Below, piece after piece: positions 1 through 5,025 of a stretch of DNA of 7,051 nucleotides. Every line of letters starts with the position of its first letter. The stretch's first letter is position 1. Where the stretch lies: contig CAZVEV010000306.1 of the NCBI GenBank assembly GCA_964625865.1, forward strand, positions 1-7,051, in the 5' to 3' direction. The translations under genes were made by a program, and so were the position numbers. The stretch is from CAZVEV01 sp964625865. Its GTDB lineage: Bacteria > Planctomycetota > Phycisphaerae > SM23-33. The notes under the pieces were generated by a model. It saw only the letters and a program-made list of their open reading frames with translations. It was not told where the DNA came from and made no database searches.

Positions 1-8
1 CGGCAGAA

Positions 9-1058
9 GTGGCGAGGTCATCTGAATGTCGGAGGCTTCGCCTGAACGGTTACGAAGTGAGATACCGCAGACTGTTCGAGCAATCCAACGATGCCATCGC
101 GATCGTGGATTTCGATGGGCGCATCGTAGACGTCAACGGCCGGGCGTGCGAGATATTTGGGTTCTCTCGGGAGCAATTCGCCGGACAACTCGTCACCGAC
201 CTGCACCCGCCGAGCGATCGGGCCAGAGCGCGACAGATGCTCCAGTGCCTGACTGAGGGGCAGGCGGCGCGCTTCGAGATCCAGTGTCTGCGGTCTGACG
301 GTACGGCATTCGATGTCGAGATCAGCGGGCGAATCATTGATCCGGACAAGGGACTCATGCAGGGCATCGTTCGCGACATTACCGAACGCAAACGCGCCGA
401 GCAGGCCCTGCAGGACGCCCACAGAAAGCTGGTCAACGCCCGTGAAGCCGAGCGCAGACGCGTGGCGAGGGAACTGCACGACTCGGTCAGCCAGGACCTG
501 GTCGCCATGCAGGTGGCCATCCAGAACGCCATCGCCGCCGGGCAAGGCGGCCTCGACAACGATCAGACGCGGGCACTGGCCGGCGCCGCCGACAAGTGTA
601 CCGAACTGATACGCGAGGTCCGCGAGATCACCTACGGGCTGTATCCCCCCACCCTGGACGCGCTCGGGCTGGTCGCCTCGCTCCGTCAACTCGAGCAGTA
701 CTGCCGGCGGGAGGCCGAGTTCACTCTGACGTTCTCGCCCGGGCTTGACACGCAGCGGTTCGGCGAGGTCTGCGAGATCTCCCTCTACCGCATCGCGCAG
801 GAAGCCGTCAACAACGCCATGCGACATGCCGGCGCGCAGCGCATCGACGTGGACCTCGCCAGCGACGGCGACGACGTCACGCTCTGGATTGCCGACGACG
901 GCTGCGGGTTCGACTGGTCCGCATGTGCAGGCAGAGGGCTCGGACTGACCTCGATGAACGACCGCGCCACCGCCGCCGGCGGGGAACTGACCATCGACTC
1001 CGTCCCCGGGCGCACCTGCGTGCGGGTTCGCGTCCCCCTGACGCACACCGACGAATGA
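9..1058 (+). CDS. PAS-domain sensor histidine kinase, HisKA_3 (NarX/DegS) class, probably 5'-partial
   Basis: Senses a signal through a PAS domain and autophosphorylates a histidine, then passes the phosphate to a NarL/FixJ-type regulator. Numbered from the GTG at 9, residues about 18-128 are a PAS fold with PAC tail (RYRRLFEQSNDAI start, RDITERKRAEQAL end). A charged helix at 129-152 leads into the HisKA_3 dimerisation domain with ELHDSVSQDL, phospho-acceptor His157. The HATPase_c domain has the N box EAVNNAMRHA (Asn268/269), G1 box ADDGCGF (Asp297) and G2 box GRGLGLTSM (about 308-316). No transmembrane segment is visible, so this part looks cytoplasmic. The reading frame is open to the left edge of the window and no convincing ribosome site precedes the GTG, so the gene probably starts upstream and may carry more sensor domains; GTG 57 is another possible start. 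The family call is firm; the ligand and partner are unknown. Confidence 0.9.
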   Translation: MARSSECRRLRLNGYEVRYRRLFEQSNDAIAIVDFDGRIVDVNGRACEIFGFSREQFAGQLVTDLHPPSDRARARQMLQCLTEGQAARFEIQCLRSDGTAFDVEISGRIIDPDKGLMQGIVRDITERKRAEQALQDAHRKLVNAREAERRRVARELHDSVSQDLVAMQVAIQNAIAAGQGGLDNDQTRALAGAADKCTELIREVREITYGLYPPTLDALGLVASLRQLEQYCRREAEFTLTFSPGLDTQRFGEVCEISLYRIAQEAVNNAMRHAGAQRIDVDLASDGDDVTLWIADDGCGFDWSACAGRGLGLTSMNDRATAAGGELTIDSVPGRTCVRVRVPLTHTDE

Positions 1059-1076
1059 GCCCCTGCGCAAACGCCC

Positions 1077-1104
1077 TTGCCTTCACGCGCCCAGACCGCA
1101 TAAT
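1077..1104 (+). promoter_or_regulatory. Candidate sigma70-type promoter for the HAD gene
   Basis: TTGCCT at 1077-1082 (4 of 6 matches to TTGACA) and CATAAT at 1099-1104 (5 of 6 to TATAAT) are separated by 16 bases, 36 bases before the GTG start. The site lies just after the kinase stop codon, so the HAD gene can be transcribed separately from it. Read by eye only. Confidence 0.5.
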
Positions 1105-1140
1105 TGCAGCCCCGATCCGCTAACCTACAGGACCCCGGAC

Positions 1141-1812
1141 GTGGATGCATTGATCTTCGATTTCGACGGCGTCGTGGTGGACTCCGAGCCGATCCACCTG
1201 ATGGGCTTCCAACGCGTGCTCGCCGACGTGGGCGTGGAACTGACCGAGGCCGAGTACTACCGGACGTACCTCGGCTACGACGATCGCGACTGCTTCCGGG
1301 CCGTCTCGGAGAACAAAGGCGCCGCCTTCACGCCGGCCCAGATCGTCCGCATGACGGCCGACAAGACGGTCATCGTCAAGCAGGCGCTGGCCTCGGCGCG
1401 GGCCCTGCCCGGTGCGGTGGAACTGATTCGCACAGCCGCCGCCGCGGGCGTGCCGCTGGCCATCTGCAGCGGGGCGCTGCGCGACGAGATCCTGCTGGCC
1501 TCGGAGGCGGTGGGTATCGACGGGCTGTTCGAAATCATCATCGCCGCCGAAGACGTCGATCGAGGCAAGCCGGACCCGCAGGGCTACCGCATGACACTCG
1601 AAGCCCTGTCCGAGCGCCTGGAGCGGCCAATCGATCCGGGCCTCTGCGTTGTCGTGGAGGACTCCCCCGCGGGTATCGCCGCCGCCAAGGCCGCCGGGAC
1701 AGCCGTCCTTGCGGTGGCGACCTCCTATCCGGCCGACGCCCTGACCGACGCCGACCGCATCGCGGCCTCGCTTGACGAAGTGACCGTCGAGTCGCTGGAC
1801 GACCTGGTATAG
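1141..1812 (+). CDS. HAD-superfamily hydrolase, beta-phosphoglucomutase/phosphatase-like (subfamily IA)
   Basis: A soluble 223-residue HAD enzyme that would hydrolyse or transfer a phosphate on a small metabolite such as a sugar phosphate, through an aspartyl-phosphate intermediate. Motif I is DFDGVVVDSE with nucleophile Asp7 and acid/base Asp9. Residues about 18-85 form the helical C1 cap. Motif II is ICSG (Ser110), the motif III lysine is Lys143 in GKPDP, and motif IV is VVEDSPAGI (Glu173, Asp174). Length is normal and all catalytic residues are present. The start is a GTG with AGGA at 1129-1132, eight bases upstream, and the protein begins right at the first strand of the fold, as expected. 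It follows the kinase by 82 bases and converges on the glycosyltransferase. The substrate cannot be read from sequence: beta-phosphoglucomutase, phosphoglycolate phosphatase and sugar-phosphate phosphatases share these motifs. Confidence 0.9.
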   Translation: MDALIFDFDGVVVDSEPIHLMGFQRVLADVGVELTEAEYYRTYLGYDDRDCFRAVSENKGAAFTPAQIVRMTADKTVIVKQALASARALPGAVELIRTAAAAGVPLAICSGALRDEILLASEAVGIDGLFEIIIAAEDVDRGKPDPQGYRMTLEALSERLERPIDPGLCVVVEDSPAGIAAAKAAGTAVLAVATSYPADALTDADRIAASLDEVTVESLDDLV

Positions 1813-1820
1813 CAACGTGG

Positions 1821-1840
1821 AAGCGGCATCTTGCCGCTTT
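1821..1840 (+). terminator. Hairpin, likely terminator of the HAD gene
   Basis: AAGCGGCA (1821-1828) pairs perfectly with TGCCGCTT (1832-1839) around a TCT loop, nine bases after the HAD stop codon. Only a short T run (TTT, 1838-1840) follows, so termination strength is uncertain. Confidence 0.5.
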
Positions 1841-1850
1841 GAGACGGTCC

Positions 1851-1865
1851 CGGACGCAACGTCCG
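1851..1865. repeat. Small perfect hairpin in the convergent gap
   Basis: CGGACG (1851-1856) pairs with CGTCCG (1860-1865) around a CAA loop. It lies between the two terminator-like hairpins and shares the GGAC-GCA-GTCC flavour of the larger hairpin at 3098-3118. No T tract follows on either strand, so it is recorded as a palindrome rather than a terminator. Confidence 0.4.
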
Positions 1866-1873
1866 ATCGCAGG

Positions 1874-1897
1874 ACAAGAACGCGGCGAGACGCCACG
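1874..1897 (-). terminator. Hairpin plus T-rich tail, likely terminator of the glycosyltransferase gene
   Basis: Read on the minus strand, CGTGGCG (1897-1891) pairs with CGCCGCG (1887-1881), including one G-U wobble, around a TCT loop and is followed by TTCTTGT (1880-1874). The same pair is an A-C mismatch on the plus strand, so the structure favours minus-strand RNA. It begins seven bases after the glycosyltransferase stop codon. Confidence 0.5.
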
Positions 1898-1903
1898 TCT
1901 ACG

Positions 1904-3043
1904 TTACACCAGGCGCTGGTAGAGCGCCTCGATCTGGTCGATCATGCGATTGTGATCGAAGAGGTCCGCGCAGCGCTGTCGCCCGGCGGCGCCCAGTCGC
2001 TGGCGCAGTTCCGCACAACCGGCCAGGGTCTCGATGGACATCTTCAGCCCGCCGGTGTCGCCCGGCTCGAGCAGGATGCCCGTTTCGTTGTCGACCACCT
2101 CCCGCGCACCGTCGACGTCGAAACTCACCACGGGCCGGCCCGCGAGCATCGCCTGCGGCAACGCCCGCGCCAGACCCTCGCGGAAACTGCAGTGCACCAG
2201 CATATCCGTCGCGTGCATGATTGCGGGAATCTCCTCGCGCGGCAGCAGGCCGGTCAGGTGGAACCGGTCGGCCAGGCCGCGACGGGAGATCTCCGCCTCG
2301 ATCCGCCGGCGCCAGTGACCGTCGCCGACGAAGCAGAAGTGGATTCGCGGATCGTCGATCCGTGCCGCAGCGTCCAGGATGTGCTCGTGACCCTTCAACT
2401 CGGCCAGCCGCGAGACCTGGGTAACCAGCACGTCGTCGGGTGCGAGCCCCATGGCGCGGCGGTAGTCGTCGGCGGCCGGCGGGCGGGCCAGGAACGGCTC
2501 GACCTCCATACCGCTGTGGATGGTCGTGTACTGCTCGGGGCGTCCCACGCCGGCCAGGAGGGCCTGGGCGGTCATCGCGTCGGCAACGGAGACCAAGGCG
2601 TCGCTCCGTGCGGCGGCCCGCTTCTCGAGGGCGATGTACAGGCGATTGCGCCACCAGGACAGGTAGCGGTGGAACGCCAGCCCGTGGACAGTGTGAACGA
2701 TCTTCATCCCCCCCACTGTCGCGGCGGCCTTGCGAGCGAGGATTCCCGCCTTCGACGAGTGCGAATGCATAATCTCCGGCTTGAGTTCATCGAGGGTTTC
2801 CACCAGGCGCCTGTAGGCGTGGCGGTCCGCCAGGAGCCCTATCCGGCGTTGCAGCGGGGCGATCTCCACGTAGCGGTAGCCTCCGGCCCGGGCGCGGCTG
2901 ACCAGTTGGCCCTCGGGGCCGGTGGTGGGGCCGCTGACCAGCGTGACCTCGTGTCCGCGGGCGTGGAGGCCCTCGCAGGTCAGGAGCGTATTCTCCTGCG
3001 CCCCGCCCAGGATCAGTCGCGTGATGACGTGGCAGATCTTCAT
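1904..3043 (-). CDS. Glycosyltransferase family 4 (GT-B fold)
   Basis: Transfers a sugar from a nucleotide-sugar donor with retention, most likely in assembly of a cell-surface polysaccharide or glycolipid at the inner face of the membrane. The N-terminal Rossmann domain (1 to about 190) opens with HVITRLILGGAQENT and has the HSHSSKAG loop (93-100) typical of GT4 enzymes. The C-terminal domain starts at VTQVSRLAELKGHEH (about 207-221), where Arg212 and Lys217 are the expected phosphate-binding residues. The donor site is REGLARALPQAMLAGRPVVSFDVDGA (288-313); Glu289 is present, but the usual second Glu of the EX7E motif is Gln297. The 379-residue length is normal and the protein is complete. 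The start at 3043 fits the family N-terminus exactly, although no clear Shine-Dalgarno sequence precedes it. The gene is transcribed away from murJ and converges on the HAD gene. Substrate and acceptor are unknown. Confidence 0.92.
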   Translation of the reverse strand: MKICHVITRLILGGAQENTLLTCEGLHARGHEVTLVSGPTTGPEGQLVSRARAGGYRYVEIAPLQRRIGLLADRHAYRRLVETLDELKPEIMHSHSSKAGILARKAAATVGGMKIVHTVHGLAFHRYLSWWRNRLYIALEKRAAARSDALVSVADAMTAQALLAGVGRPEQYTTIHSGMEVEPFLARPPAADDYRRAMGLAPDDVLVTQVSRLAELKGHEHILDAAARIDDPRIHFCFVGDGHWRRRIEAEISRRGLADRFHLTGLLPREEIPAIMHATDMLVHCSFREGLARALPQAMLAGRPVVSFDVDGAREVVDNETGILLEPGDTGGLKMSIETLAGCAELRQRLGAAGRQRCADLFDHNRMIDQIEALYQRLV

Positions 3044-3051
3044 GGCGACCC

Positions 3052-3080
3052 ATCGTCCCGACCGGGGCGTCGCCCGTCAA
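3052..3080 (-). promoter_or_regulatory. Candidate promoter for the glycosyltransferase gene
   Basis: On the minus strand, TTGACG (3080-3075, 5 of 6 to TTGACA) is followed after 17 bases by GACGAT (3057-3052, 3 of 6 to TATAAT). The -10 ends eight bases before the ATG, so the transcript would have almost no leader. The -35 is good; the -10 is weak. Confidence 0.3.
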
Positions 3081-3097
3081 GGTTGTCTCGCGGGGAT

Positions 3098-3118
3098 CCC
3101 CCGGACGCAGTCCGGGGG
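3098..3118. repeat. Strong 9-bp GC hairpin between the divergent genes
   Basis: CCCCCGGAC (3098-3106) pairs perfectly with GTCCGGGGG (3110-3118) around a GCA loop, followed on the plus strand by CTTTCTTCC. It has the look of a rightward terminator, yet no rightward gene ends here. It may insulate murJ from upstream transcription or be part of the adjacent repeat cluster. Confidence 0.5.
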
Positions 3119-3127
3119 CTTTCTTCC

Positions 3128-3157
3128 GCCGTGGGCTGCGGGTGCCGTGGGCTGCGG
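3128..3157 (+). repeat. Tandem duplication of a 14-base motif
   Basis: GCCGTGGGCTGCGG occurs at 3128-3141 and again at 3144-3157, a 16-base period. The second copy is the outer part of the left arm of the large inverted repeat, so the first looks like a stray or partial copy of that element's end. Confidence 0.7.
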
Positions 3158-3233
3158 AGCGAAGCGAAGCAACCCCGTTGCATCCTCCGGTCAATACGTG
3201 GTTGCTCCGCTTCGCTCCGCAGCCCACGGCACC
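3141..3233. repeat. Large inverted repeat, 34-bp arms with one mismatch, REP/MITE-like
   Basis: The left arm 3141-3174 pairs with the right arm 3200-3233 at 33 of 34 positions; the sole mismatch is A3167 against C3207, which would be a U-G wobble in minus-strand RNA. The loop is 25 bases (3175-3199). The arms carry the GAGCGAAGCGAAGCAA core seen in dispersed intergenic palindromes of planctomycete-like genomes. The element sits between the divergent glycosyltransferase and murJ genes and ends 40 bases before the murJ -10 candidate. All frames are open across it, so reading it as the N-terminus of MurJ would be wrong. No transposase is nearby. Confidence 0.85.
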
Positions 3234-3249
3234 GCGTCCAGGGACAGGC

Positions 3250-3278
3250 TTCCCCTTTTGTTCCGCGTGGTCCATAAT
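3250..3278 (+). promoter_or_regulatory. Candidate murJ promoter adjacent to the start codon
   Basis: CATAAT at 3273-3278 matches the -10 consensus at 5 of 6 positions and ends seven bases before the ATG at 3286. The best-spaced -35 is the poor TTCCCC at 3250-3255 (17-base spacer). Transcription from here would begin at or within a base or two of the ATG. Confidence 0.4.
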
Positions 3279-3285
3279 CGGGTCT

Positions 3286-4926
3286 ATGGAACCTGCGGAC
3301 GCCACGGATCGGCACGAGGAGCATCGCTTCTTTCGGGGAGCGGCGACAATCGCATCGCTGACGATGCTCTCCCGCGTGTTCGGCCTGGTGCGCGACGCCG
3401 CCATCGGCGCCATGGGCGCCACGCACATGATGGGCGCCTTTCGCGTCGCGTTCTCGATTCCGAATCTCTTTCGGCGCCTTTTCGGCGAGGGGGCGGTGTC
3501 CATCGCCTTCGTGCCGGTGTTCACAGAGGTCGCACAGACCGACGGGATCGACCGCGCGCGGGCCGTGCTTGCCAACGCCGCCGGACTGCTGGCGGTCCTC
3601 CTGGCGTCGCTGGTGGCGATCGGAGAACTGGGGCTTCTGGCGTGGCTGATCATCGCGCCGGGCAATGCCGAACACACGATGCTGCTCCAGTTGACGATGA
3701 TCGTCCTGCCGTTCATGCTGACGGTCTGCCTCCTGGCCATCGGCTCGGCGGCCCTGAACTGCAGGAAGCACTTCGCGTACCCCGCCTTCGCGCCGATCCT
3801 GTTGAACATGTTCATGATCGCCGGCGCCTTCACGGCCCACGTGTGTTTCGACGGCGCCACCACGGGCGGGCTGGTCCTGCTGGCCTCGTCGGTGACCGTC
3901 GCCGGCGTGGTACAGTTGGCGGGGGTGATCTGGCTACTGCGTCGGATCGGCCTGGCTGCGGCCCCCACGCTGAGGCCCGTGCTCGAACCGGTCAAACGCA
4001 TCGCCGCACTGACGCTGCCCATGCTCCTGCCGATCGGCATCCTGCAGTTCAGCGCGTTTTTCGACAGGGTCTACCTCCACGCCATCGCCGTCCGTCCCGA
4101 CTCGACGACCCTGGAGGTCTTCGGTCTGCGGCTGACCAGGCCGGTGGGCGAAGGCGTGGTGACCTGGTTCGACTGCGCCAACAGGCTCTACCAGTACCCG
4201 ATGGCGATTCTGGGGATCTCGCTGGCGACAGCAATCTTCCCGCTGTTCTCCCGCTATGCCGCTGACGGCGACGTGCCCGGCCTGCGGACCACCGCCAACC
4301 GCGCCATCCGCTGGAGCCTGTTCATGGGCATCCCGTCGGGGGTGGCGCTGCTGTTCCTGGCCGAGCCGATCGTCGCGGTGATCTTCCGCCACGGCAGGTT
4401 CACCTCGTTCGACGTGGCCCGGACGGCCTTCATCCTCCGCATGTACTGCCTCGGCATGTGGGCCTACTTCTGCAACCACATCCTGCTGCGAGCCTTCTTC
4501 TCGCAGAAGGACACCCGCACGCCGCTGTGGACATCGTGCATACTGGCCGGCGTGAACCTGGTGATGGTCATCGGCCTGGTCTTCACGCCGCTGGCCGGCG
4601 GAGCACTGGGACTGGCCACCGCCACCACCTCGTCCATCAACGCCCTGACCCTGACCTTCATCCTCCGCCGCCGCTGGGGGCGACTGGGCCTGAGAAGCAT
4701 CCTGGCCTCGCTGGGGCGAATCGTCCCGGCCGCCGGGGCCATGGCGGGCGTGATCGTCCTGGCCAATCACCTGCTGCTGGGGCCCATAGCCCAGGCGTCC
4801 AATACGCGCGCGGGGGTCGCCCTGCTGGTCGCCATCCCCGCCGCTGCGGGCGTCTTCCTTGTCCTTACGCGGCTCCTCGGCGCGCCCGAGCTGACCGAAC
4901 TGCGGACCACGCTGCGGAAGCGGTAA
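3286..4926 (+). CDS. murJ: Lipid II flippase MurJ (MOP/MATE superfamily)
   Basis: Inner-membrane flippase that moves lipid II, the peptidoglycan precursor, to the outer face. The 546-residue protein shows many hydrophobic segments (for example 96-125, 131-155, 166-186, 195-217, 305-320, 343-367, 417-435, 480-500, 508-530), as expected for the 14-helix family. The signature LTMLSRVFGLVRDAAIG...FSIPNLFRRLFGEGAVSIAFVPVF (25-79) holds Arg30, Arg36, Arg63 and Glu68, aligning by eye with E. coli Arg18, Arg24, Arg52 and Glu57. Arg300 in ANRLYQYP corresponds to E. coli Arg270. The acidic residue at E. coli position 39 (TDAFF) is Gly50 here (MGAFR). Residues about 267-291 form an extra loop before that Arg helix. 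The frame is open upstream, but I chose ATG 3286 because homology begins near residue 16 and upstream codons lie in the inverted repeat. No Shine-Dalgarno is visible. Confidence 0.95.
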   Translation: MEPADATDRHEEHRFFRGAATIASLTMLSRVFGLVRDAAIGAMGATHMMGAFRVAFSIPNLFRRLFGEGAVSIAFVPVFTEVAQTDGIDRARAVLANAAGLLAVLLASLVAIGELGLLAWLIIAPGNAEHTMLLQLTMIVLPFMLTVCLLAIGSAALNCRKHFAYPAFAPILLNMFMIAGAFTAHVCFDGATTGGLVLLASSVTVAGVVQLAGVIWLLRRIGLAAAPTLRPVLEPVKRIAALTLPMLLPIGILQFSAFFDRVYLHAIAVRPDSTTLEVFGLRLTRPVGEGVVTWFDCANRLYQYPMAILGISLATAIFPLFSRYAADGDVPGLRTTANRAIRWSLFMGIPSGVALLFLAEPIVAVIFRHGRFTSFDVARTAFILRMYCLGMWAYFCNHILLRAFFSQKDTRTPLWTSCILAGVNLVMVIGLVFTPLAGGALGLATATTSSINALTLTFILRRRWGRLGLRSILASLGRIVPAAGAMAGVIVLANHLLLGPIAQASNTRAGVALLVAIPAAAGVFLVLTRLLGAPELTELRTTLRKR

Positions 4927-4951
4927 TCCACCGGCACGCCGGCCATCAACA

Positions 4952-4981
4952 TTGCCATCGCCCCCACTGACTCGCTACACT
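4952..4981 (+). promoter_or_regulatory. Candidate sigma70-type promoter for nadA
   Basis: TTGCCA at 4952-4957 (5 of 6 to TTGACA) and TACACT at 4976-4981 (4 of 6 to TATAAT) are 18 bases apart. Transcription would start near 4988, about 38 bases before the nadA ATG, so nadA need not depend on murJ transcription. A short CCGGC/GCCGG palindrome at 4931-4942 precedes it but lacks a T tract. Confidence 0.5.
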
Positions 4982-5025
4982 TTCCCCATCGCGGCCCGAC
5001 CAAGCCCCGCGCGGAAGACAATGCC

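Noticed and set aside
18..1070. Long minus-strand open frame opposite the sensor kinase
   Set aside because: The sense strand encodes an intact PAS/HisKA_3/HATPase protein; the antisense translation is low-complexity Gly/Asp/Val-rich sequence with no motif.
1104..1775. Arg/Gly-rich open frame overlapping the HAD gene
   Set aside because: Out-of-frame reading of the HAD gene, with no motif; the GTG 1141 frame carries all HAD catalytic motifs.
3098..3233. CRISPR or insertion-sequence origin for the repeat cluster
   Set aside because: There is one inverted pair and one short tandem copy, no regularly spaced repeats and no transposase or cas gene in the window.
1817..3277. Long plus-strand open frame (about 486 codons) opposite the glycosyltransferase
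   Set aside because: It is the antisense of a clear GT4 gene in GC-rich DNA, has no recognisable domain, and runs through the terminator hairpins and the inverted repeat.
3142..3285. 48-residue N-terminal extension of MurJ from GTG 3142
   Set aside because: The codons lie in the inverted repeat and a spacer; family homology starts after ATG 3286. The similar peptide read from such repeats elsewhere reflects the DNA repeat, not a protein.
4931..4942. CCGGC-AC-GCCGG palindrome after murJ as a terminator
   Set aside because: The loop is too short, the stem is only five pairs and no T tract follows.
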